Below are positions 1 to 12,036 of a DNA stretch of 64,000 bases, piece after piece. Position 1 is the first letter of the stretch. Each line of letters opens with the position of its first letter. Under the pieces are notes generated by a model. It was not told the DNA's origin, searched no databases, and worked only from the letters and a program-made list of their open reading frames with translations. The stretch is from Theobroma cacao. Taxonomy: Eukaryota; Streptophyta; Magnoliopsida; Malvales; Malvaceae. The translations under genes and the position numbers were made by a program. Location of the stretch: the NCBI RefSeq assembly GCF_000208745.1, contig NC_030857.1, positions 11,789,689-11,853,688 on the forward strand, given 5' to 3'.

Positions 1-501
1 ATATTTTTCATCCCTTATACTCATACCATTATCCAATTTGTCAAATTTGATCTAAATTCTCTCAAAATCTCAAATTTTGTTTGCGGGTGGCAAAATTATG
101 ATTTTGCCCCTACACTCCATAAATCACCAGAATTAAACTTTTTCACTTCCTATCATTAAATTATACTCCAAATAGTTAATCTAGGTCAAAATTTTCACTC
201 CATTATCAAATTATTATCTTAGGTGGCAAAATGACGATTTTACCCCTGAACATCAAAATTTTCAATTTTACCCCAAATGCACCCTTGAACTCTGAACAAT
301 CATTTTTAGTCATTCCTGGACTACATAATATTAAATTTCATCATACGATTCCTATTTGAACTAGTTCGAGGTTATATCAACTCAAGGGTAGCGTTAGGTA
401 CAATACCGGGTTTCGTCTATTCTGAAGTGCTTTCCTAGCATAATAACATGCTACTCAGTGCATGTATGTCATGACATGTGTTTATAGGGTTGGGTTTTAC
501 A
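1..501 (-). mobile_element. Gypsy-type long LTR, 5' (U3) end, runs off the window
   Basis: This stretch closely matches 62,530-62,960 and, more loosely, 11,450-12,036. All three share the phrases about failing to colour 'gattttgcccct', 'cacttcctatcattaaatta' and a terminus ending in ttttaca. By homology with LTRs whose orientation is fixed by a PBS and a PPT (36,227 and 31,567), the ttttaca end is the 5' end of an LTR on the minus strand. Coding sequence of a copia gag starts immediately at 502, so the LTR was inserted into that gag. The other end and the partner target duplication lie outside the window. Whether it is a solo LTR or part of a full element cannot be seen. Confidence 0.8.
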
Positions 502-1790
502 CCACCTATGAAAGAACTAACCAATTCAAGGAATCTAAAATTGTATTGCCTACTCATGATTATGAGCTTTTTAGGATGAAAGAAGATAAGTCCATAAATA
601 TGATGTTTGAAAGGTTTACTAGTATAGTTGGAGGTTTAAAGGCTTTAGGGAAAGACTTTCCCAATGCCCTAGTTGTGAAGAAAATCCTTTTTAGCTTACC
701 TAAATTTTGGAGACTCAAAGTAACAACTATAGAAGAAGCTAGGAACCTCAACAATTTTAAGCTAGAAGAGCTCATATGTTTCCTTCTGACTTATGAGATG
801 ATATTTAAATATGATAGTGAGAGGAAAAACCAAAGAAGGAAGACGTCAAACAAAAAGGAATAGTCCTTAAGTCCTTAGTTGAGGAGGATGAGAGAAGCAC
901 TAAAAGTGATAGTGAAAATGAATAAGATGTGGCTATGTTAGCTAGAAAGTTTAATAGGCTCATGAAGCAAAGCTAGAGAAATAGGTAACCTATAAAGAGG
1001 GTTGTGCATAGAAAGAGCATACAAGAAATCATTTGATATGTTATGATTGCAAGAAGTTGAGACACACTAAATATTAATGCCCAAACAAGAAAAACACTTC
1101 AAGGAGCTTCAAAAAGAAAGCAATGATAGTAACTTAGAGTGATATAGATGACTCACAAGTTTAAGAGGATGATAAGGTCACAAATCTTTGCCTCGTGGCA
1201 CTTGATGACTACAAGGTATTTCCTACCCTCTTATGATCTTGATACTCATGATGAAAATATTATACTTTTGGTGGATTGCAAGATGCCTTTGAAGAATCAG
1301 CTTTTGAATTTGAGAAAATGAATTTGAAACATAAGAAAATGATTTCAAAACTTAGTGTTGAAAATGAATTCTTGATGAAGGCAAAAGATGATTTGAAAAA
1401 ACAAAATGAAATTTAAAGCTTGTCATAAGAAAATTGATGTTTTAGAAGAAAAAAAATTTAGATATGAAAATGAAGCTTGAAGATTTGACAAATGAAAAAC
1501 AAAAGGTTTTCATGAATTTCTTGTTTTCAAAGACAACCAAATGCAATTATTGCATATTTCATGGTCATAATTCATTCATTTGTCCTATTAGAAAACATCT
1601 ATCTTATAGAATTAGACAAGTATGGATTCCAAAAAGAACTATGTGTAATGAGACTAACCTTCAAGGTTCCAAAGAAATTTGGATACCAAAAATCATATGA
1701 GAATGTCTCTTATAGGTGTGCTAGAGCAAGGAGAAAAAACTTGAAGATTGGATGCTTTCTAGACACAACAAAATGAAAATGGGTGAATTC
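502..1790 (+). pseudogene. Decayed Sirevirus-like (Ty1/copia) gag of element C
   Basis: The reading frame from 502 to 863 encodes a copia gag (UBN2-like) segment. It aligns with residues of the better preserved gag at 7,200-7,540, for example FKESKIVLPTHDYELF against VKESKIAFLTHNNKMF. Downstream, in other frames and broken by stops, are a degenerate CCHC knuckle near 1,040-1,080, a Lys/Glu-rich coiled-coil-like stretch at 1,310-1,480, and a second CX2CX4HX4C knuckle near 1,542-1,590 followed by a WIPK motif. This order (gag core, knuckle, coiled coil, second knuckle) is the same as in A1. The N-terminus is cut off by the LTR at 1-501. No protease, integrase or RT follows. Confidence 0.75.
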
Positions 1791-4700
1791 TAATACAAAG
1801 ATCTTTTTATACTTTTAAAATTTAAAAATTTTTCTTGGTTGACAATTTCGTGAGATTGATTGGTTTGACATGATTTTTAAAAGTTGTTTGATTCTTCGAT
1901 TGAAAATCTTGGTTGCTTATTCTTGCTTGAATATTGAGTGCATAATTCTTCCTTGAGCTTTATTGACAAATTTTGACTATGCAAAATTGATTTAAATGTG
2001 ATAAATGTTACAAATTGCATGATCTTGGAGAAAGCATGAAGCTACTAGACTAAAATTATGCACTTATATTTGAACTTGAATATATCATCATTTTCCTTAT
2101 TTATTTTGTTTAATTGTGGAAAATTGTTTGGATAAAATTTTCTCAAGTTTTGATTTGATTTCATATTACCTCTATGAGGAAAAATGATTTTTGAAAATAA
2201 TCTTAAACATAAAAGGTTTGTTGTTGATGATATATTGTAATATGAGCATACTTGATGATTTTCATTCTTGTAGTCTAAACAAGGAAAATTGAGTTTAGAG
2301 AGTTGACTTGTTGATTTCCTTGTGTCTTTGATAATTTGACCATTTGAACAATCTTGATTCATAATTTAGAACTTGCTTGAATAGTTCAAATTGGTTAATG
2401 ATGAGCTTGACATGAATTGACTACTTGAATTAATATGAAAAATACTTGTTATCCTAAAGCCTGTAGTGATTTATGATTTGAACAAGTTTGCATCATGATG
2501 AAAATACTTTTGACTTGTTCTTATTGGATGTGCATGATTATTTGTAGGTTTTAATGGTCCTAAGCGCATGTTTGGTACATGATTGAAAGATATTTGAAAA
2601 TGACCCTTAGTATGCTTAAATATGATTAATTATGCTCACTGCAAATTTCATAAATCATTTAAAGTATAATTGAATGAAATTAAATGACTTTAAGCTCATA
2701 ATTTTACATAAAGCATATCTAACTCAAATCTTGCATGTTTCTAGGATAATTTTTGAAAAGAAAAATTAAATGATTTTCTTGAAAACCTTTCTTATTTTTA
2801 CTATGGTGATTGGATTTAATGCAAATAAAACTTGAACAAGTGTGCCTTGTGTTGAAAATTATATTAAGACTTGTTCTTGATGAAAATGAATGCATGAGTA
2901 AATGCTTGAATTTGTTGATCTTATGTGCTTGCATAGATGACATTATAGAAAGTTCATATGGTCATATTGATTAATCATTTCTTGAGGAATTCAAATATTA
3001 AGATGCTTGGTCTAGAATTAGTTTTTGACATATGCTTTATGATTGTGCTTAATTGATTATTTCAAAATTGATTTCTTGATTATGCAAATGGAATTGTTTA
3101 TAATGAACACATTGAACTTCATGAAAAATATTTTTAGTTCATCTGTCATTTTAGTCAAGTCACATGCTTACATGATATCTCATCTTGCTTGACTTTAAGA
3201 TTTGAAGTCTATAGCTTGACTTAAGTTGTGTTCTTGAATGAAAAACTTAAAGTGTCAAGTTAGATCATAATATATTATGATGATATAGTTGAAATATTTT
3301 TGAACATGCATTTAAATGTTAACTATGTCTTCCATGAGCTTAAATGATTGCATGATTTAAAGACTTTGTGTGCATCCAACTTAAGCTTATAAATTACCAA
3401 TTGAATGCTCATTTCTTCAATTTTGACAATTGGTATTCATTGATGCTTGGATGCTTACTTTAGGTTTATTCATGAGTTGAGTGCTTTATTTCCAATATCT
3501 AATAACAAGTGGTATCACTCATTAATTATGGAACATTGAGAAATAGCATGTATCTTAAACTTTATTGATCATTCTTTTATGTATGCCCATGTTTTTGATT
3601 GAAATCATGCATGCATTTTGTTGAATGAATTGGAATCATGATTAGTGAAGATAGCCAAAAATCTTTCTTGCAATCATGCTTGTGCCTACTTGATCATAAC
3701 ATTTCTTTATATGATTGCAATATGTGCTAAATGCTTTGGCAATTCTTCATTCTTAATGATATTGTCTTATTGAGAAAACTTCTCTTTGAATTGATAGTCT
3801 TATAAACAATTAGGAGAAATCTTATTGAAACACTCATGAAAATATTGTTGAAAAGAGATTACCAAAAATGGCTAAATGATGACATACTATTGTTGAGAAA
3901 ATTTTCTGTTAAATTGTTATTCTAATATATTTTAGAGATTTTCTTTAAAGTGTTTGATTGATAGTGCTTGGACAATGCATGATAAAATTTGAAACTAGTG
4001 CTTAATGCAAAATGATATAATAGACATGCATAAGAGCTACTGTGCATAACTTTTTGAAATTATGAGTATTTAATGCATATATTGAATATTTATTTAAATA
4101 CTCATGCCTTACTAGTTCCTTGAATATATGAGTATGAGATTGACATGTTGAATATCCATTGTAATGCTTATAATTTATCCTCATATTTGTCTCATGATCC
4201 ATCAAAAGGAAGATAAGATTATGCTTTAATGTAATTAACCATTTAATCCCTTATCTTTGTAGGAATTGATTTAGTGAATGCTTAAGGGGGAGATGGTCAT
4301 TGACATTGTTTTATGATTCTTGAGCATTTGAAATCTTCAGCAATTACTTTGGTAAAATCTCAACAAGTTGTGTTCATCTATATTGGTAATATCTCTTAAA
4401 CACCATATTAAATTTGGGTTTAATAAATGTATTACATTCGTGCTTGAATGATGATTGCTATGTTTTTCTACTATACTTGTTTGCATATAAATTTGTGAAT
4501 ATATTTTCATGATTGGTTGTGTATTCAATTTGCTTGTTTTTAGATAATTGCATGATTACTTGATTATTTAGTTGAATGAATATGTGGACATACTAGCACA
4601 TATAGTTGCACACATATCACTAAATTATATGTAGACTTATAAATGCTTTATATTTGACTATCCTTGTCTACATATATGCGTATCCAACTTGAACTTAAAG

Positions 4701-5634
4701 GTTGAAATGCCTATGCTTTTGCCTATATTTATACATATCTATGTGTGGCATTCTTGATGATGACTTATATTGTGCCTTGATTGCAATGGTTAAATATATT
4801 TCTTCGTGCTTTAATTGAATATCTTGAGTAGAAATATATTACAACTTATACATATTGCTCCTTAGATGTGCTAAATGAGTATATTTTCCTATGCTTTGCA
4901 TGAATATATATTAGTTGGGAATATATTTTGATTTAATGCTTTTATACTACGATGATTGGATATATTTCTTGATCTATTGATTGAATATTTGCACTCTTGA
5001 TGATGACTTATATTGTGCCTTGATTGCAATGTTTAAATATATTTCTTCATGCTTTAATTGAATATCTTGAGTAGAAATATATTATAACTTATACATATTG
5101 CTCCTTAGTTGTGCTAATTGAGTGTATTTCCCTATGCTTTGCTTGAACATATATTGGTTGTGAATATTTCTTGATTTAATGCTTTTATACTATGATGATT
5201 GGATATATTTCTTGATCTATTGATTGAATATTTGCATAGAAATATATCTCAATGCTTTGATTTGATGGTTAGATATCATTATTGAACTTAATGCTTATTT
5301 AGACTTGATGATTATCACTAACCAATATTTCTTGAGTTTAAGTATTTAAAGTTCACACTTTTTAACCTTTTTGATATTACAAAAAGGGAGAGAAGGTTTA
5401 TGAGCACATTGAAATGCTCTTATATTAGTTGAATTTGTCTTGAAAATATTTTTAAACTTCATGCAAAAATTAAGGAGGAGAATTTTTTAAAGTTCATATT
5501 CATTTCTTGTATCCTTCTCATTTATACTTAAATGTTTTCACCAAAGGCATAGAGACTAATTAAGTTAGGGGGAAGTTTTAAGAAATTTCAAATGCAATAT
5601 GCTCATATTTTTGTCATATAAAAAAAAAAGAGAT
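1791..5634 (+). other. Non-coding interior of element C
   Basis: This is AT-rich sequence with no credible gene on either strand. It contains AGGGGGA-type purine boxes near 4,285 and 5,568, a 243-bp tandem duplication at 4,751-5,236, and an A-rich purine tract (5,620-5,634) in the position of the 3' polypurine primer. Several purine boxes downstream of the coding region are a known trait of Sireviruses. Confidence 0.5.
4751..5236. repeat. Tandem duplication, 243 bp x 2
   Basis: Copy 1 (4,751-4,993) and copy 2 (4,994-5,236) match almost throughout. Both begin near tcttgatgatgacttatatt and end with ctattgattgaatatttgca. They lie inside the non-coding interior of element C. Confidence 0.9.
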
Positions 5635-5696
5635 TATTAGCCTTGAGTTACATCATGTTTTGATTTGACAAAAATCACATGTTATCTTGAACTTAA

Positions 5697-6812
5697 TGTT
5701 GACTCCATTAGTTTTTGATGATAGTAAAACATTCTCATTCATTTGTGTCTAATACCTTTACTTAACTGTGCAGGAAAATTAATGTATGAAATTAATCCTT
5801 CAAAGTATATATTAAAAGAAAAAGGCAGATAAAAATAATGAGACATGACTGATTAACAAGGAGGTAGCTCATTAGTTGAATAAGGAAGAATGTTGGTTGG
5901 CCAAGATTCAAATTGAAGAAATGACGGGCTGAAGAGTTTGAGAAACAGAGACAACTTAGTCAACCAAGAATTAGTCAGTCGACTAAGTGGTTACTACCAA
6001 AACCGCCAGAGACAGGGAGTGAAAAACAGAGACAAAATTAGCCAACTAAGATATCGGGTAGTCGACTAAGAGCATTCTACCTGCAAGTTTGAAAGCTGCA
6101 CTAAAGGACAGAGTAACGGCTATAACTGACTTCCAACTGTCTCCAACGGCTAGAAAACTGTCAAACTGCCATCAAAGATGTTTCTCCAAGTATAAAAGGG
6201 TCTTCCAACAATTAGAAAAAAGTTTTTAGAAAGTTTTGAATGAAATTTGAGCTATAGAGAGTTGAAAAACCAGAAAATCTTCACAGTACTTGTCTGCACT
6301 TAAACGCCCATCCTTTGTACTTGTACTCAGCACTCAACCGTGTACCATTCAGATCAACTTGTGATCATAGGTACTTTCTTTCACTTCTTTTCTTGTATTC
6401 TTAGAGTGAGGGAGTCACTCTAAGTGATTGTTTCAAGTTACGATTGCTTGAAAGTGTTAAGGTTTTAACTTAGCCTTTAAAAGTTAGGTGTTGGATTTTA
6501 GTTTAGCTCGTGAAAAACTAGTGTAAAAGGTTTTGGTTGAGCCTTGTAAAAGCCATTGTAAAGCTTGGTGAAAGCTTGTGAATTTCACCAGTTATTAGTG
6601 GATTTGTTAGGAAAATCCTTGGTTGGATAATCAAGGTAGTGGATGTAGGTCTTGGACCGAACCACTCTAAATTGTATTGTCTTGTTTACTCTGTTTTTGT
6701 TGTATTTTCATTCCTTCATTTATCTCACCCTTATCTAAACTTTGAGACAATTTTTGAAAGAGCTAAATTGTGCTATTCACCCCTTCTCTAGCACATATTA
6801 TTGGGACCAACA
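5697..6812 (+). repeat. A1 5' LTR
   Basis: This is a 1,116-bp LTR with TG...CA ends. A TATA box (tataaaa) lies at 6,191-6,197. U3 carries two pairs of palindromic gtcgac dyads upstream of it (5,956-6,068). The last bases gggaccaaca are followed by the tRNA primer site. Confidence 0.95.
5956..6068 (+). promoter_or_regulatory. Two dyad pairs in the A1 U3
   Basis: Pair 1 is ttagtcaaccaa with tcagtcgactaa, core to core 19 bp. Pair 2 is ttagccaactaa with gtagtcgactaa, core to core 20 bp. The array lies 120-240 bp upstream of the TATA box, an enhancer-like position. Function is inferred; the geometry is read directly. Confidence 0.6.
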
Positions 6813-6814
6813 AG

Positions 6815-6826
6815 TGATATCAGAGC
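6815..6826 (+). other. Primer binding site (initiator Met-tRNA type)
   Basis: tgatatcagagc is one mismatch from the standard plant copia PBS tggtatcagagc and lies two bases after the LTR end. Confidence 0.85.
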
Positions 6827-6870
6827 AAGTTCCCTGTTATTAAAGTCTAACACTTTTTGGGAGGATCCAA

Positions 6871-8505
6871 ATGAGTCAACTAAAATTAATAGTGCCTGAG
6901 GGACAATCAATAGACAGACCACCTCTATTTGATGGCTCTAATTACCCTTATTGGAGCACTAGGATGTCAAGCTATATTAGAGCTATAGACTATGAAATGT
7001 GGGATGTCATAACTGATGGACCCTTTATGCCTTTAACCGTGAATGTGGTGACAAATGAGTTGATGCCTAAGCCAAGGTCTAAATGGATCGAGGCTGAAAC
7101 TAAGAAAGTTTAAATAAATTTTAAGGCCATCAACACATTACATTGTGCCTTGACCCCCATTGAATTTAACAAAGTCTCAAGGTGTAAAACAGCTAAACAA
7201 GTGTGGGGGAAACTTAGAATAATTCATGAAGGGACTTCTCAAGTAAAGGAGTCCAAAATTGCCTTCTTAACACATAACAATAAAATGTTCAAAATGGAGC
7301 CTGGTGAAGACATCATCAGCATGTTTGATAGGTTTACAAACATTACAAATAAATTGAGTCAGCTAGGCAAGCCTATTCCTAAACATGAATTAGTAAAAGA
7401 CTGCTTAGGAGTCCACCAAAAAATTAGAAGCTTAAAGTGACAGCAATCCGAGAGGCAAAAGATCTAAATGTTATCACCTTAGATGAGATTTGTGGCCTTC
7501 TCCTAACTCATGAGCTGGAGCTTAAATAAGAAGAAGAAAAAGATAAAAGGGAAGCAAAGGAAAAGAAAAAGAGCATTGCACTTAAAGGCAGCATCCTTGA
7601 AAAAGAGTTGGAAGAGCTGTCATGTGATGATGATGAAGAGTTAGCTTTGGTTGCAAGAAAATTTAGAAAGCTTATGGGCAGAAGAAACCGGAGATTAGCT
7701 AGAAGAGGGTTTTGAAAATATCAAGGTGCTTCATGGAAATTCAAAAACAAAAATGACTCCATCAAAAAAGAGGAGTTACTCTGCTACGAATGCAAGAAAC
7801 CTGGGCATTTCAAGTTAAAATGTCCATTGCTGAAAGATGAGACACCAAAGAAAATTAAAAAAATCCAAGAAAGCAATGGTAGCAGCTGCGTGGTTGGACA
7901 GTGACACTTCAAGCTCTGAAGCTAAAGATGAAAAATCTAAGGTAAGAGTAAACCTTTGCTTGATGGCACAAGATGATGAAACTGAGGTATCCTCATCCCC
8001 CTGTGACATTTCTATTGATGATTTACAAGATGAATATGATAGCCTTTATGATGAATTTGAAAAACTTTTTTCAAAATACAAAACATTAAAGAAAAAGGCT
8101 ACATTTCTTGAAAATAATTTGGATAAATTGAGACAAGAATTCAATTATGCTTTTGAGAATAGAAATATTTTGCAAATTGAGTTAGAACACTCAAAAGCAT
8201 ATTTTGAAGTTTTAAAATTGGAGCTGGATAATAAGTCTGATGTTGTGCAGAAATTACTTGAAGAAAACACAGCTCTCAAATGTTTGAAAAATGAATCTTC
8301 AAAAGGATATTCATACCACAATAAAAATTATGTTAATGCATTACCTAAATGCTATAATTGTGGTAAATATGGTCATTTATCATATGATTGTTTTAAGAAA
8401 AGAAATGTGCAGAAAGTTAGAAAAATTTGGGTCCCTAAAGGATCTTTTGTTGCAACTAACTCTCAAGAACCCATCAAAGCATGGGTACCTATAAAGAAAA
8501 ACTGA
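6871..8505 (+). pseudogene. A1 gag (copia, Sirevirus type) with several breaks
   Basis: The N-terminus has the copia gag signature RPPLFDGSNYPYW around residues 17-29, followed by a UBN2-like core. In-frame stops occur at about 7,111 and 7,438, and the frame shifts more than once between 7,440 and 7,840. A first zinc knuckle CX2CX4HX4C is at 7,782-7,823. It is followed by a long Glu/Lys-rich coiled-coil-like segment (about 7,990-8,290) and a second knuckle, CYNCGKYGHLSYDC, at 8,350-8,391. The product would be the capsid and nucleocapsid protein that packages element RNA in the cytoplasm. The start ATG is 59 bp after the LTR. The two knuckles flanking a coiled coil fit Sirevirus gag. Confidence 0.85.
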
Positions 8506-9244
8506 AATTTTGTTTCGTAGGTTGAGCTACACTTAAAAGAGACATGTTCAAGAGCTCAACTAAAGAAGAAACAGCCTTGGTACATGGATAGTGGCTGCTC
8601 ACGACACATGACAGGAAATGAAATGTTGTTTGCTCAACTAGACAAAAGAAAGGGAGGTACCGTATCCTTTGGTGATGATTCAAAAGGTAGAATTCATGGG
8701 ATAGGTACGGTTGGTAAGAACTCCCAAACTCAAATTAGTCATGTGTTGCTAGTAAAGGGTCTAAAGCATAACTTATTCAGTATTAGTCAATTTTGTGACA
8801 AAGGATTTAAAGTATGTTTTGATTCAAACAAGTGTGAAGTAATTGATATAGGTATAAACAAAGTCTCATTTATAGGAAAGAGATTGAAAAATATGTATGT
8901 GATATTTCTTGAGGATCTTGAAATAAATGATGAAATATGTTTAGTTGCAAATGCTGATAGTGATAGTTGGTTATGGCATTGAAGACTAGGACACGTAAGC
9001 TTGCATACCATATCAAAATTAATTAAGAAAAATCTAGTTGTTGGACTGCCAAATATAAAATTTGAAAGTAACAAAATATGTGATGCTTGCAAACTAAGAA
9101 AACAAGTTAGAACATCTTTCAAGTCCAAGAAGATTGTGTCAACATCTAGACCTCTTGAAATGTCAAGGAGGAAAATCTTATGGCTTTGTAATAATTGATG
9201 ACTATTCTAGATATACTTGGGTTTATTTTCTTGCTCACAAGAAT

Positions 9245-12036
9245 TGTCACGACCCAAATGACTGGCGTATGAGCTCAATGAGCATAGCTCACTAAGCCCA
9301 AGCAAGCCTATCCATTTACCTTTGCTTAACAAATTTATCATATCATGCATACACACACACACACCTTTTTCCAGGTGTGAACATAGCCAAAACACAATGG
9401 CATTATCGATAATAATATACATGCACTATACTAGTAATGTATTTAGCAATTTACATTGCATACACATATTCACATTGTTAGATTGTATTCACAATACAAA
9501 ACGACCCATGACTTCCAGCAGAGACATTTACAATAAGAGGGATTACTATCGAATGCTAGACACATACCCAGGAGATGCACTACGGGGACTCCTCGATCTA
9601 GGGTTCAACAGTCACCTGATCTGAAAACATGAATTTTTTTATAAAACGTGAGTACAATACTCAGTGAGTGAACAAGAAGGGAACAAGCATACCATAAGGA
9701 ATGTTTATCGAAATCATGATGCATTCATTTTCTTAAAACCATGCAATTGTTTTAGCTCCTTTAAACCCCTCATGTAAACCCCACATGAGTAAATCACTTT
9801 ACAAAAATTCATGCTCAACTATGGTACCAAAGAAATGGAAAATATGGCAAAAACCCACAAGTTAGCAAAATGAACAAAAAGTTTCTCGCTGTAGCGAACT
9901 TCATTCTCGCTGCAGCGAGAACCAAAACATCAAGGAAAAAGTCTCCTTTTTCTCTTAAAACAGGTCATTCTGCTAAAATAACAATAGCAACATGTAACAC
10001 ATGTAAACTTCCAAATTTCAACAAAACAAATGCTTACATATTTGCATTTACAACCATATACCCATCATCAACATGCACACCATCCCATTATCATCATCTC
10101 ATATGCAACGGCTTATGTGTATATAGCCGAGTCAGCAATGGCTTATGTGCACTCCCACTCACACATAGCCGAGTCAGCAACGGCTTATTTGCACTCTTAC
10201 TCGCACATAGCTGGGTCCAAATCAACATGCAAAGAAGCATCCAATGCATATCATGCATTTTATCATATTGTGATAACACATAAACCATTGTATAACACAT
10301 TTTCATAATATAAAATCATTTTACTAAAAGCTTGTTCCCAAGGTACATTTTCTAAGACAAGTTGGATAGAATCTTTCATATTCCCCAAAACAAGTTTGAA
10401 ATGCAAGTCCACTCATCGGTATTAGGAGTAGAAATACTCTTATTTTCAGTCCGCGAGTACAGTCCTTTACCCGTATCCAATGGCTCACCACCTAGCCATA
10501 ATCCATGACACATATTCTAATTAAATTGTGTCTAACAGTCATAAGCTATTTCAGGCTCGATATATATATGATATGAAATGAAAAATGTACGGGTAGCCAT
10601 CTAGATCCACTATTGGCCTAAGTCGATTTTTCATCCGATAAATTAGCCAATGCATCCAATTTCACTCCAAATTAATCCATTTCTCCTATAATACCTTAAT
10701 TTAGCACATACCATTTAAATAAAGCCAAATTCAGCATTAGAACCCTCACAATTCCTTATAGAAAAATTCGATCATTTGGTGCACTAGTACCGAAAAGTTT
10801 TTACATAACCGTTTCACCTTAATTCATCATTTTCCAAGCCATTTTCCTTGAAATATAAACAATCCCCCATTGATATTCAGCCCTCATGGTTCGACCAACA
10901 AGGAACCCTAGAGAAATTGAATATTTCTTTTGTGTTTTTGTTCATAACCATGCTTAACTATCCCTAAACACTAACATAGTCTAAAATCAAATTATTCCAA
11001 CAACAATTCCTCTTCCATACCCATTTTTCAGAATTGAATTCATCATGATAACTCAATATTCAACCATGAAAATCAAGAACAAAAGCATGGGTAAGCTAGG
11101 TATCAAGGAGAATTAAAGAAATTCTAACTTACCTAACTNTATCAAGGAGAATTAAAGAAATTCTAACTTACCTAGCTTGTTTCCTTGATTTCTTCACTTT
11201 TTCTTTAAATTTCCACCTAGGTTTTCTTGTTTTTACCTTTGTTCTTCCTTTGCTCTTGTTGCTGGTTGCCTAGGCAGAATATGGTGAGAGAATTGGGGAT
11301 TTAATGGGCTGATTTCTATAGAAAATAATAAAATAATCAAGCATGCCACGTGTCACATGCTTATTGGCCCAATTTTTTAACTTTTTGACTTTTTCTTCTT
11401 AATTTTCCACCACAAATATTCTGGTACTTATCCAATCCTACAACAATTAAAATCCCTTGGTCTTGACAAGTGCTGGGGCAAAAAATTTACCGATTTGCCC
11501 TCAGGATGAAAAAATTACGATTTTACCCCTATACTCCAAAATGTACCGAAATCACATTATTTCTACTTTTCAACCTCAAATAACACTAATATTGATCAAT
11601 ATTAACCAAATGGGGCAAAAATCATTTGATAAAAATTCTCGTTTAGTTCTCTAGTGTCTAAATTACCATTTTGCTCTTGCACTCTAAAAATACCGAGAAT
11701 CACAATTTTTCACTGCTAAACATCATTTTATACTCCAATAATCATAATTATATCTCATATAATTATTCTTGGTCAAATGTGATAAAATCTTGGCTAAAAA
11801 TCTCCATTTTATCATCAAATGATAAAATAACCGTTTTGTCCCTAATCGGTCAATTTTTCTGATGGACTCCAAACTGGACCTTGAACTCCGAATCACTATT
11901 CTAAGCCATTCTGTGAGTTTTAAAATTTTCAAATTCCTCTTAAAATTTCTATTTGAACTAGTTCAAGGCTCGATTTAACTTAGTTGTACCACTCGGTATA
12001 ATACCGTTTTTTAATCGAGCTTGACAGGGTCTCACA
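9245..12036 (-). mobile_element. Solo gypsy-type LTR in A1 integrase, 2,792 bp
   Basis: It starts tgtcacgaccc and ends ggtctcaca on the plus strand and is flanked by the target duplication agaat (9,240-9,244 and 12,037-12,041). It has no internal region, PBS or coding sequence, so it is a solo LTR. By homology it lies in minus orientation. It contains about 2.5 copies of a 42-bp minisatellite (10,110-10,215) shared with the LTR at 28,243-31,317, and an assembly N at 11,139. Confidence 0.92.
11101..11177. other. Assembly join: N flanked by a duplicated 38-mer
   Basis: The 38 bases before the N at 11,139 are repeated almost exactly right after it (11,140-11,177). This is what unmerged overlapping contig ends look like. 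The duplication is probably not biological. Confidence 0.8.

Noticed and set aside
9870..10308. 137- and 92-codon open frames
   Set aside because: They lie inside the solo LTR at 9,245-12,036, crossing its minisatellite, and have no domain.
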